64,000 bases of DNA from Strongylocentrotus droebachiensis (Eukaryota; Echinodermata; Echinoidea; Camarodonta; Strongylocentrotidae): NCBI GenBank assembly GCA_035222895.1, contig JAVYIG010004952.1, positions 62,001 to 126,000 on the forward strand, written 5' to 3'. The notes below the pieces were generated by a model. The model had not been told where the DNA came from. It worked only from the letters and a program-made list of their open reading frames with translations, and ran no database searches. The translations under genes and the position numbers were made by a program. Shown piece after piece: positions 11,715 to 22,028 of the stretch; position 1 is the stretch's first letter; each line of letters starts with the position of its first letter.

Positions 11715-14700
11715 GCTATTTCTCTCTCTCTCTCTCTTTCTCTGCTATTTCTCGCTCTCTCTCTCTCTCTCTCTCTTTCTCTCACACACACCCACTCACT
11801 CGTTCATATTTTGTATTATATTGGAATGACCTTCTCGTTCATGTCACGTGCCCGTCAATGTACTCTCTCTCTCTCTCTCTCCTTCTGTCTATCTCTCACT
11901 CATCCACTCGCTCATTGCTATTCTCTATTACTTTCAAATCCTTTTCTCTTTCATACGTCCTCTATACATGGTCCCTCTCTCTCTCCCTCCCTCCCTCAAT
12001 TCCTCTATCTCTCTCTATTTCTCCTTCAATCTCTCTCTCTCTCTCCCCCCTCCATTCCTCTATCTCTCTCTATCTCACCTTCAATTGCTCACGCTTTTAC
12101 GTTTTTCCTCTCTATTGTGGTCCCATCCCTTTTTTTAACGAATACCTCTTCCTCTCTCCCCCCCCCCCCTCTCTCTCTATCCCCCTCTCTCTTCCACTCA
12201 TTTGTTCATATTTTCTATTACATTGGAATACCCTTCTCATTCCTGTCACGTCCTCTTTCAATGGTCTCTCTCTCTCCCCCTCTCTCTCCCCTCTCTTTCT
12301 CTCTCTCTATCTCCCCCCCCCCTCTCTCTATCTCTCTCTCTCTTTCTCTCTCTCTCTCTCGCTCTTTCTCTGGTCCCTCATCATACTTAATGCGTCAACG
12401 CTAAACCCATCCCATGCCTTCCTACTTGGTGTCAAGCTTTCCACTGTTGTCCTTCCTGTCTTTCTGCTTTAAATCCATTCATTCGGTAAGTCTTTCGGGG
12501 GTGCATTTATTCCAATACATTCATGAAACTTATTGTATTTCAATTCTTTGTTATTTTGATACGTGTCTGTGTGGTTGTATTATGTTGTTTTTCATTTGGC
12601 CTCAATTTATAGATTCATCTAAAGTCCCTGGATGTTTCTGTCACTGTAAACATACCATGGTCTGTTTGGCAACTAGTCAAAAGAAACATCATTAACTTGT
12701 TTCTTGTCCCTCTTCTTCGTTTTTCTCAGCCGGCCCGCATCCATTCTCTTTTTGCCATTTAATATTCTTGTTCTAAAAGTAAATAATAACAATTTGAGAA
12801 CATTTCTACCATGGGTATGACGGAAATCTTAAATTTGATGCAATTTCGCCGTTATATCAACCTTTGACGTGTCTGAAATGCAAACAAAACATAGAAACTT
12901 GAATTAACAACATTTGTATTGAAATTGACCCGATAGCGTTTCCCTAAACAGGAGGAAAATAAATCAAATATGAAATAGCATGAGGACCCCTTGACTGATC
13001 CTCCTTTTGAAAAGGTCTGGACTAGAAACGGGAATTCAAATTTACTCAGCCACAAGTATAAAAGGCTTTGTATGCGTTTCATGTGTGAATAAACCCAGAC
13101 AGTAAGCAACCGTTCAATGAGTACATCTATAACCTCTATAATGGAACAATCACTCAGGGTTATTTCATTTTCATTCGGTTCGGTAAACTATGAATCAAAA
13201 GATTTCCGTATACTCAGTCTGTAATTTTTAGAGTCGTACCACACACTCTCTCTCTCTCTCTCTCTCTTTCTCTCTTTCTCTCTTTCTCTCACTCTCTCTC
13301 TCTTTCTTTCTCTTTTTCTCTATTTCTCTCTCTCTCTCTCTCTCTCTCTCCCTCTCTCTCTCTATGGTATCGCAAGTTTGAAATGTTAATCGAAATAAAA
13401 ACGTTCACAAAAAATACACAGAAATTTGTTGTCTGGGATTTTTTTAAGGATTTCTTTTAATTAGACTCCTTTTTTCATTTCTTTCGTTTGTGCCTGATCT
13501 TTTATTTCCCCAGTCTTAGTTATTCCGATAACATGCTTAAATAAGTTGCATCGATTTACCTCAAAAGTTATCCTCTTTAGAAAATAGATGGGGCTTAACA
13601 AATACTAGTTTTTCTTACTTAGACTTCAATGGAATTAAATGAAAAGTGTGGAGGTCGGGTATCGGCATTTGCTAAATTTGATCTGATACATAAAAGAAAA
13701 TGTGCACAAAGGTCCTACAATTGAATGGTTGTAACACGTTGCAATAGCAATGACACATGTGGAACGTTTAGCAGGCCGTTTTAAAATTGAATCCTTTTAT
13801 GTGATTTAAAGAAATAGAATTCTTGATATCAACAATTAATTTTCTTTTTTTAACAAAGGGAGGTTTTTGTTATCAAGAAAAGTGATTTCTAGATTTCAAG
13901 AATTCTAATTTTTGATATCACGAAATACGAATATATGTTAAAGCGACTAGACACAGGAATTAATTTTTCCTTTTACATGGCGCCTAAGTTTGTTCTAGCA
14001 ACAAACGAAAATATTATTAATAGAAAAAGGTATAAGATGAACTTAATTTGAGCATGAACAAAAATTCCTTTCTTCAAGTGGCGGTGCCGTGGTATTGTGA
14101 AGAAATCGTTGAGGGTTTAGGGTTCGAATCCCTGCCCTGCGCTTATTTCCCTCGGCAAGACATTAAATTTGCCACTTTCCACCCAGTTGTAAATGGATAT
14201 CAAGTAATTGGTTGGGTAATGGTAATTGCAGGAAGATCAGTATTAATACTGTTATTGCAACCCTGGGTAAATAGTACCTTATTACTTGTATTATTATTCA
14301 ATTTTATATCCTGCATCAAAAATTTGTTGGCTTTTGATTGGTTGAGAGCTCGTCACATGACCAAAAATATTTGATCTATTTTTAGAAAGTACTATATGAG
14401 AGTACTATTTTGGTTTACTATTTGGGAGTTGAAAAAAAGATCAATTTTTTTTCTTCAAATCTTAATCTAATGAAAACAAAATATTTGAAATCTTTTTAGA
14501 TAAAAATTGACAATTTTTTTTGTTCTAAATTTTTTTTCCCAATTTTTTTAATTAAAAAAAAAAAAAAAATTGTTGATGCAGGATATAAAACATATATACC
14601 ATGCCTTCTATTCGAGGTACTGGTTAAACTATGGGCCTCGGTGACTCCAAAAGTACCATTTGCTTCGGGGATGCGCCCCTTAGCAAATAGCACTATTGGA

Positions 14701-17700
14701 GTCACCTCTTGCGCATAGTTTTAACCATAACCTCTCAAGGCATTGTATATTTGTATACTATTCACGATGTTTATGATATCTATCATGTTGATAGAGACAC
14801 ACTAATAAACAGCAATCATAGTATAATGGGTACAATCGCATAAATGTCAGTACTTGCCTGCAAATCACAGAATAAAATATTAAGGTTTCCTGCCCCCAAA
14901 AGAAATGAACAAAATATATACACACATCGTATACAAATAAATACGGGTTGAAAAAGATTGCGGTTGGGGACAAACAATACTTAGTAGAATAGTGTCATAA
15001 ACAGTGCTGAGCTTAAAGATAAACTTGAGTTCTGGTAATGCGATTGCATTGTGAAAGAAAAGGTGTGGAATGGATCAGAAAAGTTGATCATATAGCATGT
15101 AAGTAATGGTGTGTAATGCAAGGTTTTGGAGTCATCAAAATCATCATAAATTTGGCAGCGTCTTGGTAGAGTAACAATCACTTACACAGAAAGATGTATA
15201 TGGGACAACACACATGGTGTCGGGGCTAGTACTACCCTGATTTCCTTATCTTTCTGTGCTCATTACTCAGCCAGTATACATTTTCTTCCAAAATTGTTTG
15301 GCACATGACATTTATTTGTAATCTTGAACATGCAGTGTAAGTTTCGTTAGATTTTGTGAGAATTCATTTTCTTTTTTTTTACCAGAACTCAAGTTCTTCT
15401 TTAATAATAAGATTCAAAGAGCTATAAATATTTACATGATGAAGTAGAAAAGCCCTGCAGGCAACACAGCTTCATTTAAGCCAATATATTTATAACGGAG
15501 TATTTACTATAGCCTACTGGTTATCATTAATATCATGTTGTTAATTAATCAAGAAAAATATTGTGTTGGCACCAATTATACTATTATGTAAACATTTGAA
15601 TATGTACATTATGTTTTTTTTTCTTCAATCTTATTGAACGAACCTTGCCAATTATCTTTTGGGTTCATTTATACAATGTAAAATTCGTTTTGTTTTTTTC
15701 TTCATGTGCTTCTCGTGCCCTCATTGCTCATCCAAACATTAATATTCCCTTCAATGCCTAGAATAACCTCAATTGTCAATGTGGTTACATGGGAAGTAGC
15801 TTCCACACTATGCAAACAATTATCAAGTCAATAAGCATTGTAGATAACTGTCAATCACAGATGATTTGAACCCTGGATTGTTGGTTCAATTCTAATCAAT
15901 CCTAGATGAATAATCAATTCATGAAAAAAATGATAATTTTTAAAAAATTAGTGATCAATGAATAATAAGTCTCTTTTTTATCCGAATTTCATCTTTTCTG
16001 ACCCACCCTTCTATCAAATATTATCTTTGGATCTTTAATCCACCCTCTATTTCTATTTCACTGTCTGTATATTCTCTTTCTTTCACTGCTTTCCACCTCT
16101 CTCTCTCTCTTTCTCTCTCTCTCCTTCTTCCTGCCTACCGTTCTCTCTCTTTCGTTCTGCCTTCATTTCTACAGAGAAATGTGAGACCCGTGAGGTAGTC
16201 ATCACCCAGCCAGGCTCTACAGTAGTCCAGGTATATACCACATCACTTATTATTTATTTACGTCATCTACTTTATTCCTAACTCCATTTTAAGTCAGTTC
16301 TGATGAAAAGGGTACATTTATAATGTCCACAAGAGAATGACAATACTGACCGTTCTAACGTACAGTTAACTGTGTTTTTATTTATTGAAAGGTATGAAAA
16401 TTACCAGTTCATTAAATTATATAATTTAGTGGTCTGAAACCATATTTCTAAATAACAATTATCTACCACTATACACATGGCAAATTCAGCTATTAACTGA
16501 ATTGAAATCTATCGGATTAAATCTAATGGACAGGAAAGTAATGAAAATAGGGGATTATATGGGCAACTGATAACTTGTTTAATGGTTATGAAATCATCAT
16601 CTTCCTACAAATTTAGCTCTTTTAAGTGTCCTAAATAAAATCACAACATTGAAGAATTTGAGTGTTTTTGTTTGTTTGTAGTTTTTGTTGATACGCGGCT
16701 TACTGCGTAATGTATTCGTTTGGTTCAATTATTTTCCCACTTCAAATTATCAGGTGACAAGCATGGTGACCAATCCACTGATGCCACGTGGTAACCCACG
16801 TGACTGGAACACTGGCATCTGCTCCTGCTTTGAGGATATTCCTACCTGTAAGTATTTCATTGAAATGTCGGTCTTAACCTATAGGACATCGTGAACTTCG
16901 TACATGTTTATTGGGGCTTTATGGGTCAAGGAAAACGGAAGTGCTATCTAGGCCTTTTGATAAAAAGCGCCAAATTAAACATAACAGAGGACATGTATCA
17001 AAATTATTATGAATCGTAACATAAAATATGATCGACGTTGGCTGACATATTATGTCTGACATGCATGTACATTTAAAAAACGTCAATAACTACATAGGCT
17101 ATGATACCTTGGTTATGCCCAATTTCGATTCTGACAATAATGAGGTCTCCTTTTTTCTTCTGGTTAGAGTTTTACCCGATTTATTTGTTCTGCTTTTCTT
17201 AAATATTCTGTATCATTACATGTATACTATAGAAGCTGGTTCCTTGGTACATGTCACCGTTGCTGGGGATAAGGGAAAATCTATGCGTATCTTGCTGTGT
17301 AGATCACTCAATCAATATTCTTCACCGTTACAGGTCTTTGTGGCTTATTCCTGGGCCCTTGTCACCAGTGCTGTATTGCTACTGATATGGGGGAGAACTG
17401 TTGCGTACCTTGCTGTGTACCTAACTCACTCATCACTATGAGGACCCAGATAAGAGGACGCCATAACATCCAGGTATTTTCAAAGTTTTATTTTTATTTG
17501 TTTATTTATCTATTCTTTTAGGGGGAGAAGTGTACTTAAAATCCCTGTTCAAACACTACTTTATTTTATTAAATAAAAAGAACATGCGTTTTGATTTATC
17601 TCGTCTACCACCACCCCATATGCACACACACCCTATCCATTTTATCCCCCGGACCTGCTCATCATCACATGCATAGCGCCCCTCTCCACCCCCTCTTCAC

Positions 17701-20119
17701 CCCTGCACCCACACTCCCCAACAACACCCCATCCTCTACATTGAGTCTTCTGTTTACAACAAACAAAAACCCGTTGATGCGTTTTTTATGCTCGAATTTT
17801 AGGAAATTGATAAACAGCACGAATTTAGTAGATAAATACTGACGGTTTGCCCATGTACCCACTTACTTGAGGATTTGTTGAAGTAATGTAATGATGATAT
17901 TGTTTCCCCTGTTTCGGGTTTAATTTCCAAACTTCTTTTAAAGTTAATTGACGAGAAAATAAATCAAATAATGTATTCTGTATTTAGAGCGAAATTAACC
18001 GAAACCTTGTGTGCATCAGATGCACCTACTCAAGGATTAAACTGACTATAGTTTAGCATTTGTATGTGTACCCATCTATCTAATTATTTTGCAAAATTAG
18101 GCTAGAATGGAGGATGTGTGCCTGTGTGTTTGTGTGTGCGTATGTGTGTGTGTATGGTATGGGGTGATGTGCGTATGTGTACTCATCTAGCTACTCATCT
18201 AGCTCGATACCCAACTGAGGACACCCACAAGAATTATGCAACCATAAGCAGGCGCGGATCCACGGGCCGATTCTACCGGCCCGCCCCCCCCCCCCCCCTA
18301 GCCTCCCAAACCGGTAAAAAAATAGGATAGTAACGTAAATTTTACCTTTAAGAAAACACCAAAAAAACGCCCCCCCCCCCCCCCCCTGACCTGCCAGTGA
18401 CATAAATGCGGCATCAAAATATTTGTGCTTCTCTGACCGTAATTAAATGCCTAAAACTCCTGAGCTTCCGGGGTTTCCGCCCCCTGAACCCCCCACACCA
18501 ATTTACGCTCGCTACCCTCTACCTGATCGTAAATACTTTAGCCCCCCACTTTGATAAACGTTCCGCGGGGCCTGTGTATATAATATATACGCATACAACA
18601 CTGATCTTTCTGATGTCTTTAACGTGACATATCTTCTTCTCCCCTTGCAAACGAGAAAGAAAACAAGGTCATTAAAAGGGATTAAGCGACAAATAATGAT
18701 TGTGATTCAAATTGATGCGTATATTTGTTTGAATAAGCACTGCTATTCACCAGAATCTTCTTTGTAAAAACAACTTTTACAAATCTCAGCCATGCTTACT
18801 GAGATGAGACGTTCCATTCAATTTGAAATACTCATTAAAGAATACACTTCTCCTAATCTGAAAGTGATCTTACAACACAGTGGCAGAATTGCATGGCTGA
18901 GATTTGTAAAAGTCGTTTTTACAAAGAAGATTCTGGTGAAAAGCATTGCTTAATCAAAAAAATCCTTGCATCCATTTGAATCACAATGATCATTTTGTCG
19001 CATGATCCTTTTATTAAATAACCTTGTTTTCTTTTTTGTTTGCAGGGGGAGAAGAAGCTATGTCACGTTAAGAAATCATAAAGATCAGTTGTATTATGCG
19101 TATATTACATATGATAACAGAACAAAATGTTGATTATCAGAATGTCATTTTGGAATACCTCTATACAAATACCCGATCTTACTGTGCCGATACCACATTA
19201 TCTTTAGCCCGTTTCAGTATTAGTATGAGCCAATATAAAGTTATTATTCTTTATTCAGTTCAGTATAATGCTTTTCCTCAAAAATAGTTTCGCTATTTTT
19301 TTTTAGGGTTGAGACGCTAAGAAATGGTTTCAAAATGTAGATTACACAAACCCTGAACCATTGCATAATGATGGTGGTTCTCTCTCTCTATTTATTTTAA
19401 TCATGCATTATCAACTACATATAAAGCAGCAACAAAAAACTTAGGGTTATCTGGGGTAGGTGAAAGTGAGAGTTAAAAAGAAAGTCATGCTAAAACGGAG
19501 CTTCACCCCCCCCCCCCCCGAAAAAAAAAATTAGCTTTAATATTCACCGGCCGGCTGAGTAGGCGCAAAAATGTTCCCAAAAAACTGGACCCCCCCAAAA
19601 AAAAATATATATAATTATTATGTGCTCTTATCCACCCCGCCCCCCCCCCCCCCCCGCTCATTCGCCGTTCGCCGGCTGGCTGATTCGCCGCTAAATATTT
19701 TCTCAAGATTTGGGCCCCCCCCCCCCTCTTGCCGCCGGCTGGATCCGCCCCTGACCATAAGAACTATGTAGAAACATACAGATGTGTACATGTGACTTGT
19801 CGAGGTGGAAGAAAGATACAGGTAGATCGGCGGAATTACAAGGGCAAGTCCATCTCTCTTTAATACGTTATCATTTTAAAGGCAATAACTCCTTTAGAGC
19901 AGATTCAAAAGGGGACACCAAATGACCAAATATCTTGCACTTGCATACCAACAGTATTGAGTCATAAAACTTGAAATTTTCCTCTTTTTTTCCTTGATTG
20001 TTTGTTGACAGGGTTCTATCCTGAGTGATTGTTGCTTGGCTCTTATCCTGCAGCCATGTGCACAGTGTCAGCTTGCACGGGAGGTGAAGTCAATCAAGGC
20101 TGGCAAGGCTCAGGCCTAA
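8841..20119 (+). CDS. PLAC8 family (cornifelin / placenta-specific 8-like) cysteine-rich protein
   Basis: Joined coding exons are 8841-8856, 16175-16230, 16754-16847, 17334-17473 and 20012-20119, giving 137 codons and a TAA. Every intron is GT-AG and the phases (1, 0, 1, 0) agree without a stop. The start is the ATG at 8841 in an exon whose acceptor ends at 8823. The product has a polar N-terminus of about 40 residues, then the PLAC8 domain from residue 41 (RDWNTGICSCFEDIPTC, then CLCG and PCHQCC with C56, C58, C65, C68 and C69), paired cysteines at 78-79 and 82-83 and a C-terminal DCC...PCAQCQLAREV block (C109, C110, C118, C121). The length suits the single-domain animal members. Family members are small membrane-associated or cytosolic cysteine-rich proteins with roles ascribed to cell differentiation, immunity and (in plants) organ size and metal transport; the role of this one cannot be read from sequence. 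Candidate AATAAA signals occur at 21342 and 22506. Confidence 0.93.
8924..9292 (-). mobile_element. Full-length-looking tRNA-derived SINE
   Basis: In minus orientation it begins at about 9290 with a tRNA-like head (GGTGTTGTGGTCTAGTGAATA, then a B-box-like GGGTTGGAGTCC), has a body that includes TTACACGTGGCTGGAATGCAC and ends at about 8924 with AAAGCGCTATATATAAAAGCC and an (ATT)n tail. It sits in intron 2 of the PLAC8-family gene, about 70 bases after the first coding exon. The tail resembles that of the LINE at 54596. Confidence 0.6.
9382..9443. repeat. Two-copy 31-bp tandem repeat
   Basis: The units GTGCGTGTAATAATTTCAC... and ATGCACGTAATGATTTTAC..., both ending ACAATGCTAAATA, lie head to tail. 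Confidence 0.6.
9645..9830. repeat. Imperfect inverted repeat, MITE-like
   Basis: GTCACACGGTATGTGTAACAC and ATTATGTTATGACC (about 9691-9723) are mirrored by GGTAACATAATGTGG and CCGTGTTATACACCGTGAC (about 9759-9797). CAGTGTTA lies outside both arms (9646 and 9801), so the symmetry may extend further. Short size and symmetry suggest a small nonautonomous DNA element, but no target duplication was identified. Confidence 0.4.
9831..11538. other. Intron sequence of the PLAC8-family gene, nothing recognised
   Basis: AT-rich DNA within the 7.3-kb intron between the first and second coding exons. No exon, SINE head or clear inverted repeat was seen. Confidence 0.5.
11539..11577. repeat. 9-bp tandem repeat (GATTCAAAA) x4
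   Basis: Four exact head-to-tail copies of GATTCAAAA followed by a partial GAT. Confidence 0.95.
11646..12375. repeat. CT-rich degenerate minisatellite
   Basis: Long CT runs alternate with related spacers. The spacer containing TATTACATTGGAATRCC, TTCTCRTTC, TGTCACGT and TCAATG appears clearly at about 11805-11865 and 12205-12265; more diverged forms with TTCTCTATTAC and GTCC...ATGGTC lie at about 11915-11975 and 12095-12125. The array therefore consists of decayed units with CT tracts between, not of a simple microsatellite. The Ser/Leu-rich open frames across it are artefacts. Confidence 0.7.
12376..14045. other. Intron sequence with one CT microsatellite
   Basis: A CT microsatellite occupies 13243-13367. 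At about 13817-13925, related pieces GAATTCTTGATATC and TTTCAAGAATTCTAATTTTTGATATC suggest a small decayed inverted or direct repeat. Nothing else is recognised. Confidence 0.5.
14079..14301 (+). mobile_element. tRNA-derived SINE
   Basis: The head GTGGCGGTGCCGTGGTATTG leads to the B-box GGTTCGAATCC at 14121-14131. The body carries CACTTTCCACCCAGTTGTAAA and an ACCCTGGGTAAATA segment, and the copy ends in a TTATTATTCAAT tail. It matches the organisation of the copy at 21786. The next element begins directly in its tail at 14302. Confidence 0.65.
14302..14590. mobile_element. MITE with perfect 18-bp terminal inverted repeats
   Basis: TTTTATATCCTGCATCAA at 14302-14319 is the exact reverse complement of the sequence at 14573-14590. 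The 289-bp interior is AT-rich and noncoding. A nonautonomous DNA transposon is the simplest reading. The AT-rich flanks make the exact end and target duplication (TA or TTA are possible) ambiguous. The element abuts the tail of the SINE at 14079-14301. Confidence 0.65.
14599..14743. repeat. Inverted repeat with about 70-bp arms
   Basis: The left arm CCATGCCTT...GGTTAAACTATGGGCC...GGTGACTCC...ATTTGCT is mirrored by AGCAAAT...GGAGTCACC...GCGCATAGTTTTAACC...AAGGCATTG. The arms nearly touch, with a centre at about 14670. It is probably another small DNA element lying next to the MITE at 14302-14590. Confidence 0.6.
14744..16174. other. Remainder of the intron before the second coding exon
   Basis: AT-rich sequence with nothing recognised until the CT-rich tract at about 16098-16150, which also provides the polypyrimidine context for the acceptor at 16174. 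Confidence 0.5.
18249..19753. mobile_element. Nonautonomous hAT-like transposon with 8-bp target duplication
   Basis: The left end CAGGCGCGGATCC and the right end GGATCCGCCCCTG (reverse complement CAGGGGCGGATCC) are terminal inverted repeats differing at one position. They are flanked by identical 8-bp direct repeats ACCATAAG at 18241-18248 and 19754-19761. CAGNG-type ends with 8-bp duplications are the hallmark of the hAT superfamily. No transposase is present. C-tracts of 14-18 bases lie near both ends, and a separate long inverted repeat (18578-19111) fills the middle. It sits in the last intron of the PLAC8-family gene. Confidence 0.75.
18578..19111. repeat. Long inverted repeat with about 215-bp arms
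   Basis: Left arm 18578-18795 and right arm 18891-19111 are reverse complements with scattered mismatches: ATATACGCAT, ACTGATCTTT, TAACGTGACAT, CTTCTTCTCCCC, AACAAGG, CACCAGAATCTTCTTTG and CAAATCTCAGCCATGC all recur inverted. The loop is 95 bases (18796-18890). Its placement inside the hAT-like element suggests either a nested foldback/MITE or that element's own internal hairpin. Confidence 0.75.
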
Positions 20120-20395
20120 ACAACGCAACCACTCCAGATAGTCGCACACGCATCGCACACCTTACAATCCGACTACGCCGGGTTTGATTGTTAAATTACA
20201 TTTAAATGATCGTTTTTATATTAATTATATATAAGATATGAATATGTAAACTGGTAGATAACTTTTGACTGAGATTGCAGCGCATTGTAACTGCAAGGAC
20301 AAGTTGCTATATGATATATCACTTAGATTAGATTACATTGAAGTGGATATATTGACAGTGTGGGATAATGTAAAGCATCTTAGTGGGAGAATTGG
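20120..20395 (+). other. Start of the probable 3' UTR of the PLAC8-family gene
   Basis: The sequence follows the TAA at 20117-20119. No AATAAA signal is present in this part; the first is at 21342-21347. The transcript end is not determined. Confidence 0.4.
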
Positions 20396-20545
20396 ACCGA
20401 TTGGCTTCGAATCGTAGTGGAATCTTGCCACTCGCTCGACCATTAACCGATTGGCTTCGAATCGTAGTGGAATCTTGCCATTCGCACGACCATTCACCGA
20501 TTGGCTTCGAATCGTAGTGGAATCTTGCCATTCGCACGACCATTC
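20396..20545. repeat. Three-copy 50-bp tandem repeat
   Basis: Units starting ACCGATTGGCTTCGAATCG at 20396, 20446 and 20496 are nearly identical. Unit 1 differs at a few positions (CTCGCTCGACCATTA against TTCGCACGACCATTC). A partial fourth start, ACCGACTGG, follows at 20546. The repeat lies about 280 bases after the stop codon of the PLAC8-family gene. Confidence 0.95.
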
Positions 20546-20550
20546 ACCGA

Positions 20551-21785
20551 CTGGTAGCGAAGTTGGCTATTTCTCCTTCTTAGTTTCGGGACCTAACTAT
20601 TGATTAATCAATGTTTTTTAAGAAGAAATGTCAACAGTTTAAAATGCATTCTCAGTCGGATCGTAAGGTGTTAGTTCGTCGGTTATAGGACTATCTGCTG
20701 TGTAGAGGAAAACAAGATGGAGGCGGACAAGAGTAGTAATAGGCTAAACTTTATCGAGTAACTTTCAATATTCATAATCTCTTTGTTATAGTCATTTTTA
20801 TACTAAAAGATATATGATGCATAGGTACATAGTGGCAAATTAGTTTACATCTCAATCTCCTAATATGTATATATCAGGATGTGCAGTTTTTACAATGAAG
20901 AGAAGACCATCCTGAGCATAAAGCGGGGTAAATAGGTAAACGAGACAATACTTAAAGAAAGGAAATAATGAATTAAAGGAACCAGTGACTAAAATAATAT
21001 ATTTGTCATTAATTTGTATCCAAGTGATATACAGAGTACATAGTGAGAAAGCAATAGTATGTGTAAAGATAAACAACAAACAGACAAACAAATCTTAATA
21101 AGTACATATCGAAGGATTACAAAAAAGTAAACAGGTTTTCCAACGATAATATTCAATTCAAGTACAGTTATATAGAAACAGGGAAGATTTCAAAGCTCTG
21201 GTTTGAATCGTAGATTTATTTTTAAAGGATTTTTCGACGCACATTTGGATACATATATCTTAATACTAGCAAAATTATTTTGTCAGGAAGTTTGTAGAAA
21301 TATTGTAATTAACACTACTACGTTTTTAGTACTAAAGACATAATAAATCACATATTATCTAATCACTTTATTTGCTATTGAGACTAGGTTTACAACAACA
21401 CAACATTTAACTGATGTCAAGTTCAGAGCGTAGCATGTAGTATTTGTGTATGGGTTTCTTTGCTATTCTTGCGCTGAAGTAATTGATATAATGAATGTAG
21501 CCCTCTTTTAAAGTTCTTGCCTTTCATATGTGTTTTAACAGTAGTTTCACACTTTTAATATTATGTCTGATAATTTTGACGATTTTATTGAAATAAGACG
21601 ATGAAGCTTGTTTTATTATTGGGAGGAGCGTAGTATAGAAATTGTGCTTTAGAAACCCTGTCAATATAAAGGGTCTTCAATTACTTTGCCTTTAGTCTAT
21701 GAATTTTATTTACTTGAATAATGGAAACTTGACAGTACCTGTAGTATAAAGATATTTCTTGCAAATTTGTTCACATTTCGTAGAA
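20551..21785. other. AT-rich 3' flank, no gene seen
   Basis: It includes one AATAAA at 21342-21347 that could end the PLAC8-family transcript. A minus-strand reading of 20850-21200 looks like retroelement 3' UTR sequence, but no coding fragment confirms it. Confidence 0.4.
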
Positions 21786-22028
21786 GTGTCGTGGTCAAGT
21801 GAATACGCCACCGGACTGTGGACCATATCGTTCGGGGTTCGAGTTCCACCGCGGCTCTAATGCCACTCTCCACCCAGGTGTTAACTCCCCAGGGAGCGGA
21901 GCACTAGCTCTATCATGTGTGGATTAGAAATTGAATCAAACGACCGGGGTAATGATTATTACAATGCAAGGCGCTTAGAAACGTAGTATTTAGCACTTCT
22001 TTAGATGCGACTACTATTATAATAACAT
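21786..22028 (+). mobile_element. tRNA-derived SINE, well preserved
   Basis: The head GTGTCGTGGTCAAGTGAATAC reaches a B-box GGGGTTCGAGTTCC at about 21834-21847. The body has CCACTCTCCACCCAGGTGT followed by TAACTCCCCAGGGAG, then GGCGCTTAGAAACG and a tail with TATTATAATAA. This is the best + strand copy in the window for defining the family. Confidence 0.7.

Noticed and set aside
11615..12472. 285-codon Ser/Leu-rich frame
   Set aside because: Runs over the CT-rich minisatellite and has no conserved domain; overlapping frames are also open.
21786..21860. tRNA gene
   Set aside because: The A- and B-box resemblance is real, but the stems do not fold well and the sequence continues into a SINE body and tail. 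The same applies to 4612, 5905, 6443, 9220, 14079 and 28800.
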